A DNA stretch of 64,000 nt. Source: Puccinia triticina (Eukaryota > Basidiomycota > Pucciniomycetes > Pucciniales > Pucciniaceae). The position numbers and the translations under genes were made by a program. The notes under the pieces were generated by a model that saw only the letters and a list, made by a program, of their open reading frames with translations, had not been told where the DNA came from and ran no database searches. Of the stretch, positions 7,978-17,240 are shown piece after piece; the stretch's first letter is position 1; every line of letters starts with the position of its first letter. The stretch is taken from assembly GCF_026914185.1 (NCBI RefSeq), contig NC_070561.1, positions 1,488,001 to 1,552,000 on the forward strand, read 5' to 3'.

Positions 7978-10146
7978 ATGGACGGTGTCATTTCAGATCC
8001 TCCTCGCGCGAGGATGGTCAAAATCAAACCTCAAGATAAGGCGTTGAAGTTCTCGGGCTCGGACGTCGAGCAGTTTCTCGATGACTATGAACTGGCAGCA
8101 GAGTTGGACGGTGTGCCCGACTATGATAAGGCTCAGCAAATCGGCGCCTTCGTCGAGTCTGGAGAGACCCGAACGATTCTAGCGACTCTTGATGGCTACA
8201 AGCCTCCAGATTGGACGAAGCTCAAGGCCGCAATGTTGAGTTACTGGGTGGATGTTGATAAAGCCCTTCTTACCGAGCGCGACGTTGGAACATTGGTGGA
8301 TCAGTGGGTTCAGAAAGGAGGTGTATCTTTGGTTTCGGATTATCACGCTTTTCGCAAGGCGTGGGATCCCGTTCAAGCGTATCTCGTCTTGAAAAGTCAC
8401 GTCGAGTCGGCCGAAGAACTTAAGAAACCATTTTATCAGGCGTTCTCTGATGGTTTTCAGTCGCGTATCCGGGATCAGCTGATCAAAGACAACACCCTGA
8501 TCGTAACTTCGGATAATCGGGCCCGCCTTCCATCTTTCAAGATTCTTCGGAACGCGGTGGACACCGTAATGAAAGGTCAAATTTCCCTGACCTTTGAGGA
8601 CACAAGGTCGTCGGCTCCAGTTTCGTCTCCCTTCCAAGTATCTAACGATGTCATGAAGAAAATGGGAGAAGAGAAACGACCCACGATTCCACCTGCCGCT
8701 CCTAAGAGTGATCCTTCGATGGAAGAACTCACCAGGATGTTCAAAGCGTTTGAACAATACATGAAAAAGGAGGGTGGAAAGGCCTCGACGTCAGCTGAGC
8801 GCCCGCCGTTAGTCTGCTACTACTGCCACCGTGAGAATCATGGGACCGCGCGTTGTCAGGAGCTGGTCAAAGACAAGGAGGCGGGCTTGGTGGAGCAAAG
8901 AGGAACCAACTTTTTCCTTCCAAACGGAGCCCTTATCCCCTTTGATCGCAGTCGCCCAATTCGGCACGTAGTTGCTTCATATCAGCCGTCGTCATCAACA
9001 GCGCCGCCCAGATCAACGACCCCCACTCGGAGTGCTTCTAACGCGGTGTCATCTGACTATAAGACGAGCTGCGGATCACTGCAGCCCTGGTACCCACCCG
9101 CGGTTACTTCCCAGTCTTTCGCTGGGGCTTATGAGGCTGATCCCGCTGGAAGGAAGCGACATGAGGAGCCTCGAATTCACAAGGCCCCCCTGGTGCCGTC
9201 TAGTCACTCGAAGCGGCCGTTACGTAAAGCGTCCGGTTCTCCGGCGGACCCGGAGAAGGCAAATGTGGAAGAAGAGGCGGAGCTTTTCGATTGGATCATG
9301 AACGAGCCGGACCCGCCGAATTCCTCGCAGAGAGATGTGCCGGTGCGACCGGCCACCCCGCCGAAAGCAGCGGCACCCCCCAAGGTCAGATTCGAACGGG
9401 AGGTTTCTCGAGATCACCCTGACGCAGTGGAAGCCGTCCTTAGGAAAATTTCGGATCTACCAGTTTTGATGACGGTGGCGGAAATCTGCTCAATCTCCCC
9501 GGCCGTAGCAGACGGCATGAAGAAGTGGGTGGCTCGACGCCGTGTTGAGGTGGGCCCGGAGGATTTGAAGGTCCACTCTGGGACTTTGGCCGAAGGAACC
9601 GAGTTCGCGGAGTCGACACCGGATCCTAACCTATACTCCTGCCCGCTGGGTTACCTCGCATGTTTGGTCGGAGCTGGGGAGCACCCGGCGTCTCCTTTGA
9701 TCAATTCGGGCTCCCAGCTGAACATTATCTCGGATGCAATGGCAAAGCGTTTCAATCTGACGCCACGGGTCAACTTTTCCTCCGCCGTCTACGGGATCAA
9801 CAATCAAGCCTGTGAGTTGATTGGGGTGGCGGAGGACGTCCCAATTCGGGTAGGGAGGAGCATTGTGGGCTCGTGCCATTTTTGGATCACGCGTCAAGAC
9901 AGCCCATTTATTCTGGGTCGGCCATTCTTGATTGACTTCGAAGCCACCTTATTGTTCTCTCCCTCGGGAGGGGAGAGGATCATTCTTCCGGACCCCGAAG
10001 GCCGCAACATCGAATTCTTGCTTTGTCCAACGGAGAAGGGACGATGGGAGCGGGAATTTCCGGCTTATGGGAAGAAGGCGGTCATGACACATTGTGGGGG
10101 AATTGTGGAGTTGCCCAAGGGATCGCCTGATCCATCTTTTTTATGA
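7978..10146 (+). CDS. Gag-protease polyprotein of the Ty3-type element
   Basis: Nucleocapsid/capsid protein fused to a retropepsin-like protease. I start it at 7978, the first ATG after the acceptor of cassette A, rather than at 7948, which lies inside the cassette. Residues 1-250 are the capsid-like gag region (ALKFSGSDVEQFLDDYE). A CCHC zinc knuckle is at residues 280-293 (C-X2-C-X4-H-X4-C), followed by a Pro/Ser-rich linker. The protease is at about 555-690: LINSGSQLNII, then ILGRPFLIDFEA. The usual catalytic D-[ST]-G reads N576-S-G, which would be expected to abolish cleavage in this copy. The stop overlaps the next ATG (ATGA at 10143-10146). Confidence 0.9.
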   Translation: MDGVISDPPRARMVKIKPQDKALKFSGSDVEQFLDDYELAAELDGVPDYDKAQQIGAFVESGETRTILATLDGYKPPDWTKLKAAMLSYWVDVDKALLTERDVGTLVDQWVQKGGVSLVSDYHAFRKAWDPVQAYLVLKSHVESAEELKKPFYQAFSDGFQSRIRDQLIKDNTLIVTSDNRARLPSFKILRNAVDTVMKGQISLTFEDTRSSAPVSSPFQVSNDVMKKMGEEKRPTIPPAAPKSDPSMEELTRMFKAFEQYMKKEGGKASTSAERPPLVCYYCHRENHGTARCQELVKDKEAGLVEQRGTNFFLPNGALIPFDRSRPIRHVVASYQPSSSTAPPRSTTPTRSASNAVSSDYKTSCGSLQPWYPPAVTSQSFAGAYEADPAGRKRHEEPRIHKAPLVPSSHSKRPLRKASGSPADPEKANVEEEAELFDWIMNEPDPPNSSQRDVPVRPATPPKAAAPPKVRFEREVSRDHPDAVEAVLRKISDLPVLMTVAEICSISPAVADGMKKWVARRRVEVGPEDLKVHSGTLAEGTEFAESTPDPNLYSCPLGYLACLVGAGEHPASPLINSGSQLNIISDAMAKRFNLTPRVNFSSAVYGINNQACELIGVAEDVPIRVGRSIVGSCHFWITRQDSPFILGRPFLIDFEATLLFSPSGGERIILPDPEGRNIEFLLCPTEKGRWEREFPAYGKKAVMTHCGGIVELPKGSPDPSFL

Positions 10147-10913
10147 GAGGAGTTGATCCGTTGGTCGGCAGTCTGGCGTCTCGAATTCTGTTCGATGGAT
10201 CAACTCCCCCTCTAGAGACTTCAATTCCAAACCCAAGTTTTGTTTTTTCCGATTCATCGCCGTGCACTTCAGTTCCGTTCTTAGAAAACACTAAAAACCA
10301 AAAACATCAGCAAAACGAAAAAACTACCGAAAACATCTCACTTTCCGATTTCCGTTCTCCGCTCCGTTTACCCACCAAATCCGTCTCATGTGATCCTTCA
10401 AGAAGTGCTCGACACGCCCGCAATTCTAGTGCAATGGGGCTTGGTGAGCAGGGTTTTTCCGTGGGGGCACAGAATCCAGAAGTAAGTCCGCTTCCCTGTA
10501 TGCACCCCCGGGTAGATACTACCGCACTTTCAAAAACATTACCATGTGCCACACACGTGAGCGACTGGTCGGAATTTCGCTTTCTCCCCTCTCTAGGCAC
10601 ATCGTCCTCCCGCACCATCTCGTTGCATCAACCTTGTCTCCGAAACAAGACTAAACTATCCTCCGATCCTTCTCTCCGCAATGAGAATAAACTAGTTTCG
10701 TCCTTTGTGGCCCTCCGCGACGAGGTTAAACTAGGCCTGTCTGCAATGACCCTCCGCAATGAGGCTAAACTTCCGAGCCTCCGCGACAAGGATAAACTAA
10801 AGATCCTCCGCAATGAGGCGAAACTATTCGCTTCAAGTATGGAAATTTGGATGAATGTGGAGGAACAAGGTGTACCGTGGAGGAATCGGAGACTAGAAGT
10901 AAGTTCTCTCTGA
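10143..10913 (+). CDS. Spacer ORF between gag-protease and pol, with LRNEAKL repeats
   Basis: 256 codons, start overlapping the gag-protease stop by ATGA, which would suit termination-reinitiation. No known domain. The first half is Ser/Pro-rich. The second half carries six copies of a 7-residue repeat L-R-[ND]-[EK]-x-K-L (10638-10826). Intron-like cassette B (10492-10596, 105 nt, a multiple of three) is open throughout, so the frame survives whether or not it is removed. Cassette C starts at its end. It could be translated, or could be a structured spacer that happens to be open. Related repeats end the gag of the element at 57409. Confidence 0.5.
   Translation: MRGVDPLVGSLASRILFDGSTPPLETSIPNPSFVFSDSSPCTSVPFLENTKNQKHQQNEKTTENISLSDFRSPLRLPTKSVSCDPSRSARHARNSSAMGLGEQGFSVGAQNPEVSPLPCMHPRVDTTALSKTLPCATHVSDWSEFRFLPSLGTSSSRTISLHQPCLRNKTKLSSDPSLRNENKLVSSFVALRDEVKLGLSAMTLRNEAKLPSLRDKDKLKILRNEAKLFASSMEIWMNVEEQGVPWRNRRLEVSSL
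10492..10596 (+). other. Intron-like cassette B
   Basis: GTAAGTCCGCTTCC...CTCTCTAG, 105 nt, preceded by CCAGAA. Contains TATGCACCCCCGGG, GTGCCAC and CGTGAGC, which align with the other cassettes. Confidence 0.6.
10638..10826 (+). repeat. Six 21-nt in-frame repeats (LR[ND]ExKL)
   Basis: Units start at 10638, 10674, 10713, 10752, 10779 and 10806. Each begins CTCCG and five of six end AAACTA (one ends AAACTT), with a GAG or AAG codon in the middle. Third codon positions are strongly constrained (CTC first, AAA-CTA last). Spacing is irregular, so this is not a simple tandem satellite. Confidence 0.85.
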
Positions 10914-11010
10914 TTATGCACCTCCGGGCGTGATGCTCCAAACGTTGTCGAGGCTCTACCTCGTGCCACTTTTGTGAGCCGTTCTCCGCCGTCCAGGTTT
11001 TCTTACGCAG
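10899..11010 (+). other. Intron-like cassette C (upstream of pol)
   Basis: GTAAGTTCTCTCTG...TTACGCAG, 112 nt, preceded by CTAGAA. Aligns with A, B and D (TATGCACCTCCGGGC, GTGCCACT, TTGTGAGCC). Joining its flanks puts upstream ORF and pol in different frames, so it would not make a simple fusion. Confidence 0.6.
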
Positions 11011-14000
11011 ACAAGGTTCCTTTCGAGGATTTTTCGGAGCTACAGACGTGGAGCTTGCTCCAGAGCGGCCTGGGTGCTCATTCTCAATCCGTGCTTTTGG
11101 GCACCTGGAAAGCCGGAGAATTCGTGGTATTCGCAACAAAGTACAAACCGGTCTCTCGGAAAGTCAAGCCTATCAATCAGCCGATGCCTCAATCTCTCAA
11201 CCCCCCACTCCGGAGGCCTCCTCTATCTCGAGATCCTTATCGACCCCTTCCTCGCTCGTTGGCGGGCCCTTTCCTTCCAAAGGGGCGCGTCACCGCCGAT
11301 CGTCTTCAAGTGGTGAATTTTGGGCCGGATGGCTGGCTTTGGCCGGACAAATTGAACCTCATCAAGAACGTTTTAGCCGAGCGTAACCGGTCGATTGCTT
11401 TTGATGAGTTGGAGCGTGGGCTGCTCAAGGAGTCGTACGGCCTTCCCTACATAATCCCGGTCGTCGAACACGAGCCCTGGCAGAAGAAGCGCATTCCGAT
11501 ACCCGCGGCGAAGCTGGACAAGTACACCAGGATCCTGAGGGAGCGAGTCCGCACCGGGTTGTACGAGCAATCCACCTCGTCGTATTCGAGCCCGGTGTTC
11601 TGCGTCCTCAAATCAAACGGGAAGCTCAGGATCGTCCACGATCTTCAACCTCTGAACAAGGTTACCGTGAAGGACGCCGGAGTTCCCCCAGCTACCAAAG
11701 ATTTTGTCAAGTCTTTCTCAGGTCGGGTTTGCTACGGCCTCGGGGATATCTTGGGTGGTTACGATGAGCGCGCCCTTGATCCAATCTCACGCCCTTTGAC
11801 GACTTTTGATACGCCTCTGGGCCGGTTCCAGCTGACGCGCCTCCTGCAGGGCGCCACCAACTCTGTCGCTGTCTATCAAGCGCAGATGATGTGGGTCCTG
11901 CAGGAGGAGATTCCGGATCACGCCGGGGTATTCATCGATGATGGGGGCATCAAGGGTCCAGTTTCAGATTACAATAACGAAGTTCTGTCATGGCATCCTG
12001 GGGTACGGCGCTTTGTGTGGGAATACGCTACTACCCTGGAACAGGTGCTCTTTTGGATTGAGGAGGCGGGGTTGACGGTGTCCGCCACGAAACTAGCGGC
12101 TTGCGTGCCGGCTCTGGAGATTGTCGGCCACGTCGTGTGCAAGGAGGGCCGTCGAATGGCAAAAAGCAAGATTAACAAGATCCTGAGTTGGCCAACTCCA
12201 TCGGACGCGACTGAGGTCCGTGGGTTTTTGGGAGTAGTTGTGTACGTGCGGATATTTATCCCCGCGCTTTCACAAATTTGTGTTCCCCTTTGGCGGCTGA
12301 CTCGTAAGGACGCTCCATTTGTCTGGACCGAGGATTGCGAGGTCGCTTTCCAGCGACTTAAAGCGCTCGTGGGTAGGGACATTGTGTTGGCAAAGGTGGC
12401 GTACAGACCCGACGCAGGGAAGCTCAAACTTGCCGTTGACTCTAGCTATCACGCCGTAGGGGCCGTTCTTACTCAACAAGATGCAAGTGGCGCCGACAGG
12501 CCGGCTCTTTACGAATCTCTGCTGTTCTCCGACGTCGAATCGCGCTACTCCCAGCCTAAACTGGAGCTTTGCGGCGTTGCGCGGATTCTAAAGAAGTTGC
12601 AGATTGTCTTGTGGGGGCAGCACTTCGAGCTCCTCGTCGACGCGCAGTCCCTCGTGCAAATGATCAACGCGCCCAGTCTACCCAACGCGCCGATGACGCG
12701 CTGGGTTTCTTTTATCCACCTTTTCTCTTTTGACATCTCTCACCGTCCGGGCAAATCTTTTACCATGCCGGACGGACTGTCTCGAAGACCGCAAGGCGAC
12801 GGCGATTCCAACCCACCTTTGTCAGAGTTCGACGAGGAGGCACCTGTCATCCGGCCTGTGTCGTCTTTCTCGGTTACCAAGCCGCCACCTTACATTGGCT
12901 TCCAAGAGGGTTTCTGGCGGCAGTTGGAGGACTATCTCAGAACGTTGGAACAACCTGATGGGCTAGACGCAGTGGCTTATCAGGCGCTGAGGAGGAAAGC
13001 CTCCGATTTCTTTGTGCAGGCGGGACGTCTCATGAAAAGAGGGAGCCCGTTGCCCAGGATTGTGGTCACCCTCCCGAGCAAGCAGGAAGAGATTCTTCGT
13101 CGTCTACACGAGGATCTCGGCCACAGGGGCTCGGCGGAAACCTATTGGCGGGTGGCAGAACGTTTTTGGTGGCCGGCGTTGAAGAGGTCGGTTCAGTTCT
13201 TGTGCCGAAGCTGCGAGTCCTGCCAGAAGAGGGACTTGCAACGGCCAATGGAAATGCGCTACCCGACGGGTGAGCGCACATTGTTCGGTCGAGTCTCCAT
13301 GGACGTCGTACACATCAAGGCTAGCGGCGCGAAGTACCTTATCGTCGCGCGTGACGATTTTTTGGGCTGGGTGGAGGCGAAATTCCTGAACAACATCACC
13401 TTTGAGGCTGTCGCTGCGTTCCTTCAAGAGCACTGGACCATGCGATACGGTCTGGCGCGCTCGTACTCAACTGACGGTGGGTCCGAATTTGGTGGGGCTC
13501 TGGCGGATATGCTCCGTTCTTTGCCGGGCCAGCATCGGGTCTCAACGCCGTATTATCCCGAAGCGCAGGGCATGGTCGAGCGAGGGCACGCGCCACTCAA
13601 GGCAGCCCTTGTCAAGTTAGCAGGAGAGTCCGGCAGGAACTGTCGAAAGTTCTTACCGTTGGTGCTGTTCGCGGATCGCATCTCCACCAAGCGCACAACA
13701 GGTTACTCCCCGTACGAGCTGGTGTTTGGACAGCGCGCCGCTCTTCCCATTGATCTGGACATCGAGTCTTTCCTCGGCGTGGACTGGGAGGAGGTGTGCG
13801 ATACCTCTGACCTGCTAGTGGCGCGGTCGAAGCAACTCGAGCGCAGTGAAGATTCCCGGCGAGTTGCTTATGACCAAATGATGAAGTCTCGGGCCGAAGC
13901 TATCAGATACTGGCAGGATCGCAACTCGGATCGGCTGCGCGATTCCCTCATTCCTGGAACGCTAGTCCTCGCTTACAATCGGTCGTTGGAGGTCCAGTGG

Positions 14001-14168
14001 GGCCAGCTCTTTGCCCATAAATGGAACGGGCCCTATCGGATCGTCAAGCAGATTGAGGGCGGCTCTCATGTTCTTTCGGAGCTCGATGGAACGGAACTCA
14101 AGCGCCGGTTCGCGGCGGATCAGGTCAAGCGGTACTTTCCGCGCGGGGGCATTACTGACCAGAAGTAA
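10974..14168 (+). CDS. Pol polyprotein: reverse transcriptase, RNase H, integrase
   Basis: Copies the element RNA into DNA and inserts it. The reverse transcriptase covers about residues 170-420, with LKSNGKLRIVHDLQPLNK and the catalytic box F320-I-D-D (FIDD in place of the common YIDD). The template-grip motif reads LLQG instead of LPQG. RNase H is at about 485-620 (LAVDSSYHAVGAVLTQQD, then PDGLSRRP). The integrase has an HHCC zinc region (HEDLGHRG and CRSCESCQ) and a DDE core at D777, D834 and E869, followed by a GPY/F-type module (WNGPYRIV). The true start is uncertain because the first ATG lies inside cassette C. Splicing or reinitiation may set it. The stop codon TAA is part of the GTAAGT donor of cassette D. 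Confidence 0.93.
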   Translation: MSRSPPSRFSYADKVPFEDFSELQTWSLLQSGLGAHSQSVLLGTWKAGEFVVFATKYKPVSRKVKPINQPMPQSLNPPLRRPPLSRDPYRPLPRSLAGPFLPKGRVTADRLQVVNFGPDGWLWPDKLNLIKNVLAERNRSIAFDELERGLLKESYGLPYIIPVVEHEPWQKKRIPIPAAKLDKYTRILRERVRTGLYEQSTSSYSSPVFCVLKSNGKLRIVHDLQPLNKVTVKDAGVPPATKDFVKSFSGRVCYGLGDILGGYDERALDPISRPLTTFDTPLGRFQLTRLLQGATNSVAVYQAQMMWVLQEEIPDHAGVFIDDGGIKGPVSDYNNEVLSWHPGVRRFVWEYATTLEQVLFWIEEAGLTVSATKLAACVPALEIVGHVVCKEGRRMAKSKINKILSWPTPSDATEVRGFLGVVVYVRIFIPALSQICVPLWRLTRKDAPFVWTEDCEVAFQRLKALVGRDIVLAKVAYRPDAGKLKLAVDSSYHAVGAVLTQQDASGADRPALYESLLFSDVESRYSQPKLELCGVARILKKLQIVLWGQHFELLVDAQSLVQMINAPSLPNAPMTRWVSFIHLFSFDISHRPGKSFTMPDGLSRRPQGDGDSNPPLSEFDEEAPVIRPVSSFSVTKPPPYIGFQEGFWRQLEDYLRTLEQPDGLDAVAYQALRRKASDFFVQAGRLMKRGSPLPRIVVTLPSKQEEILRRLHEDLGHRGSAETYWRVAERFWWPALKRSVQFLCRSCESCQKRDLQRPMEMRYPTGERTLFGRVSMDVVHIKASGAKYLIVARDDFLGWVEAKFLNNITFEAVAAFLQEHWTMRYGLARSYSTDGGSEFGGALADMLRSLPGQHRVSTPYYPEAQGMVERGHAPLKAALVKLAGESGRNCRKFLPLVLFADRISTKRTTGYSPYELVFGQRAALPIDLDIESFLGVDWEEVCDTSDLLVARSKQLERSEDSRRVAYDQMMKSRAEAIRYWQDRNSDRLRDSLIPGTLVLAYNRSLEVQWGQLFAHKWNGPYRIVKQIEGGSHVLSELDGTELKRRFAADQVKRYFPRGGITDQK

Positions 14169-14278
14169 GTCCCCCTCCTTAGTATGCACCTCGGGTTCTA
14201 CTACTCCGTTTGTTGTAAGCATTACTTTAGCCACTGTCGTGAGCCATGCGTGGGACCCGTTTGCTTTTCTTCTTTCAG
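14165..14278 (+). other. Intron-like cassette D (end of pol)
   Basis: GTAAGTCCCCCTCC...TTCTTTCAG, 114 nt, preceded by CCAGAA. Nearest relative is cassette F (61380-61497) at the same place in the other element: both share GTATGCACCTCGGG and CCACTGTCGTGAGCCA. Confidence 0.6.
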
Positions 14279-14330
14279 TTTACGGCGAGGAACGGGGCAG
14301 TCTAGGGACAGACTGTAAATGGTGGGGTGA

Positions 14331-15126
14331 TGTGGCGGCCAAAACGGTAGTCAGCTTCAATTTCGAGATCAGCCCTCAAGACCCTCAAGCGCAAGACTCA
14401 AGCTTCAAGGTTCAACCCTCAAGATTCCCTCAGTTTCTCTCAGATTCCCTTTCTTCCTCATTTCCCACTCACTTCATTTTTACTTCCAACTCCTCCCTCT
14501 TCTCACTCACTTATCTTCACATTTCTTGGTCCTAACACAGATTATCTGTGGGTTTATTTTTTTATTTTTGATTTGATTTGCTTGTTTTGTTTCTTCTGGC
14601 TCTGTTTCCCTCTCTTTGCCTCTCTGTCAAGTTTCTTATTTCTGGATTATTTTCTTCTCTCACTCTTCCATTTATCATGTCTCACATATTTGTCTGTTTT
14701 CTGCTTCATTTTTGTGTTGTGTTTTCTTTCTTCTTTTCTGTTGTCTTTGGTGTGTGCGCGCGCACGGCGCGCGAGGAGATGATGACATGCTTGTGACAGG
14801 CCTCCAGGAATCCAAGTTCCCGGCGAACTTGGAGGATAGGAGGCCATAGCACCTGTTCTGATCCAAGTCAGGGGTTATCAATTCAAGAATCTTTCCGAGT
14901 CCCAAGAATCAGAGTCCCAGAGTCCGATCATCATCCAGAATCCTTTCCCAACAAAACCAACCGCCGCCGAGGATCCAACCCCCGGCGAAACAAATCAAAA
15001 CCACTTCCCCAACGCTATCATCTCAAATCCCCTACGACTCATCAGGACCTTCCGTGAGGGCAGCTCCCAGAGCACCTTTTCCCCTCCCAGCGCTGCCGCC
15101 GGCCTAGCACCGAGCGGAGCTCCATA
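14331..15126 (+). repeat. 3' LTR of the Ty3-type element
   Basis: 796 bp, nearly identical to 6724-7518. A purine-rich stretch (GGTGGGGTGA) directly precedes it. Confidence 0.93.
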
Positions 15127-16534
15127 CCGGGGTTGGACCCAAGGGGCCCAAAGCCGCTGGACGGCGGTAATCCGCCGGTTTCGGCGGGGCAACGAAGGAG
15201 TCGGGGATCTGGATGAATGATCTGTTGATGGGGTTGGTGCACGCCCCGGGTGCGCTCCCGCAGCGTTTTTTGCAGAAATGGCAGCGGCCTTGCGAGTCCA
15301 AGAATGCATGGACCCGCCAGACTGTTTCGTTCGTGGATCCCAAGGGTGTTTGGTTGACCAAAGGTGTTGTGACTCGGGGGCGGAAGGTTTGTCGTTTGGG
15401 GAGTGACTGGAAGTACCGGTTGGTACTCATCTCAAAATCCCCGTATTTGAATGGTGTCGCCTTGAGGAGCTTGAAGTTCTTCACCATTGCCTTGAGGTCG
15501 TCTGGCATACCAAACATCACAAGACAAGCAAGCTCCAGGTCACCCAAGGCTGATGGGTCCAAGTGGGGCGGTTTGTCAAAGTTAACCATGCGCTGGAGCG
15601 TTTGGGCGCGGATGCTGTAGCCTAGAAAGTCCTCAGAGTCGAGCATCTTCAGCTGGACGATCTGCTCGTATAGTTCCTCCCGCCATTCTGGAGTGATCGC
15701 CACCTCAAAAAGGCGGTCTTTGAATTCCTGCCATGACTTCCCAACGTACGAGTCGACCTCGTTGGCGTAGACTGACAGGAGGTTGGTTTTGTCGATGAAG
15801 CTCCCAACTATTTGAATCTTGTTGATGTCAGACTCGATCGCCTTCGTGGCGAAGAAAACTTGTACCCCATGGATCCATTTCAGGAAGGGCTCGACGGCTT
15901 GGGCCGGACCAACATATCGGGGTCCATCGGAAGTCCTGATACGCGGAAGTTCTGTCTCAGCGGATCGTGCCATTGGGGCCGGCGGGGCGGGGGTCTGTCG
16001 AACCGATTCAATGAGTGCAAGAGTGGCTTCCTCCATTCGTGCCATACGTTTTGCGTTGGCTTCCCGCTCTTCCCGGGCTGCATGCCGATCCTTGCGGGCC
16101 TGCTCGACTGTCGCCAACTGCGCGTCAACCAGCATCTTCATGTAGTCTGGCGGGGGGTTTCCCCCTTGGTCACGCTGCGGCTGGTCCATGAGTGAGGGAT
16201 TACTGGGCTGTGGTTTTTCGTGTGGCGAGCAAGAAGGGAGCGGGGGTGCGCTTGGGGCGGGTGGTGCAGATAACGGAGGGAGTGGGTTAGTGTTGGCGCC
16301 GTATGAAGTTGACTCGTCCGCTGGTTGTTCGACGGTCGGCGGGATGAATGGTCTGACAGTGTCGTCGGACGACGATGAGCTACTGGGGTCGGAGTCGCTT
16401 GATTTGAGGGCCGCGTCACTCGACGATGCCAGCTGTTTCAGAAGGCGCTTCTTTGCGTTGGCTGCCCGGATGATGGCGTCGGGATCGGAAATGGGGGTGA
16501 TATCTTCAGGAGCCGTGTTTCTTCTTGTGGACAT
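15127..16534 (-). CDS. Gag of the outer element, N-terminal part (interrupted)
   Basis: Structural Gag protein of a Ty3-like lineage. I start it at 16534 (MSTRRNTAPEDI). The open frame extends upstream, but that part translates a GGAC-rich repeat. A Ser/Pro-rich N-terminal third is followed by a coiled-coil-like segment (EQARKDRHAAREEREANAKR) and a retrotransposon-gag capsid region (VEPFLKWIHGVQVFF, then DLELACLVMFGMPDDL). Near the end is a Cys-rich knuckle (CHFCKKRCGSAPGAC) that lacks the usual His spacing. The frame runs in phase across the CCGG target site into 6723. The inserted Ty3-type element has therefore broken a gene that was open at this point. Confidence 0.8.
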
Positions 16535-16599
16535 GGACTGAATGATAGATTGAGTGGCCGCCGATGGTCCAAGTAGTTTGAAGCTCAAAGGAAAACTGC

Positions 16600-16750
16600 G
16601 GCGGACCGAGCAGCTCGACTGGATAGATGTTCGGACGGACGGAGGGAAGAGTATGGACGGACGGATGTTGGACGGACGGACGGACGGATGTCGGGCGGAC
16701 GGACGGAATGGACAGAGGTTTGGATGAATGGGCGGACGGACGGTTTGAGG
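16600..16750. repeat. GGAC/CGGA simple repeat in the outer element leader
   Basis: Dense GGACGGACGG and GGATG words between the gag start and the 5' LTR, on the untranslated side of the proposed start. Confidence 0.7.
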
Positions 16751-16865
16751 GGAGCGCGGATTAAGGTGACTGACCCAAATCAAGAGGAAAGAGAAAAAAA
16801 AAAAAAAGGGACAGTGCGGGGTGTACCGGAAATGCCTAGAGGTTGGTGGGACTAGAAAAAAAAAG

Positions 16866-17235
16866 TGTAAGGGTCGGGAGACCCTTCACTGTTCGGAGAC
16901 AAGTGGCACAGAGAGACAAGGCCTAAAGCCTGGGGACGTTCTAGTTCCAACGTCCTCGGGGGGGCTGTATTGCAGGCTAGCACGGCAGAGAGAGTGTCGA
17001 AGGGTCCGGGGTCTCTCTGTTAGTCTATGTACAACTGGTCTTGAGGAAGATCGGAAGAGATCAAGAAGGGAAATGAAGGAACTCACCTAGCACGGCAGAG
17101 AGAGTGTCGAAGGGTCTGGGGTCTCTGCCGAGCTAGGAAGGAGGGGGAGCAGTCAAGACTATAACTTGGCTGATGATCTTATGTGATAGGTGGTGTGACA
17201 CCTGGTGAACCCCGCAAGGCGTGCGGGGCTTCACA
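16866..17235 (-). repeat. 5' LTR of the outer gag-only element
   Basis: 370 bp. Same length as 5665-6034, with about five substitutions. Carries the hairpin at 17087-17136. No clear TGG primer site was seen in the adjoining internal DNA. Confidence 0.92.
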
Positions 17236-17240
17236 CTCTT

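Larger units (their letters stand above)
6724..15126 (+). mobile_element. Ty3-type LTR retrotransposon, near-complete (inner element of the nest)
   Basis: LTRs at 6724-7518 and 14331-15126 start TGTGGCGGCC and end GCTCCATA. They differ by one indel and a few substitutions. The target duplication is CCGG (6720-6723, 15127-15130). Internal order is tRNA-Tyr primer site, leader, gag-protease, a spacer ORF with 21-nt repeats, then pol with RT, RNase H and integrase, and a purine-rich tract before the 3' LTR. Integrase after RNase H places it in the Ty3/gypsy group. No chromodomain was seen. Long open frames suggest recent activity, although the protease active site is altered. Confidence 0.95.
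5665..17235 (-). mobile_element. Gag-only LTR retrotransposon (outer element of the nest), interrupted by a Ty3-type element
   Basis: Two 370-bp direct repeats (5665-6034 and 16866-17235) that begin TGTAAGGG and end GGCTTCACA on the + strand flank one minus-strand gag gene. The target duplication CTCTT is exact (5660-5664 and 17236-17240). A purine tract (CCCCCCC on the + strand, 6039-6045) adjoins the LTR at 6034, which makes that the 3' LTR and fixes the minus orientation. No protease, reverse transcriptase or integrase is present in the roughly 2.4 kb of own internal DNA (6035-6723 and 15127-16865), so this is a TR-GAG type non-autonomous element. The LTRs differ at about five positions by eye, more than those of the element inside it, as expected for an older insertion. 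Confidence 0.9.
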
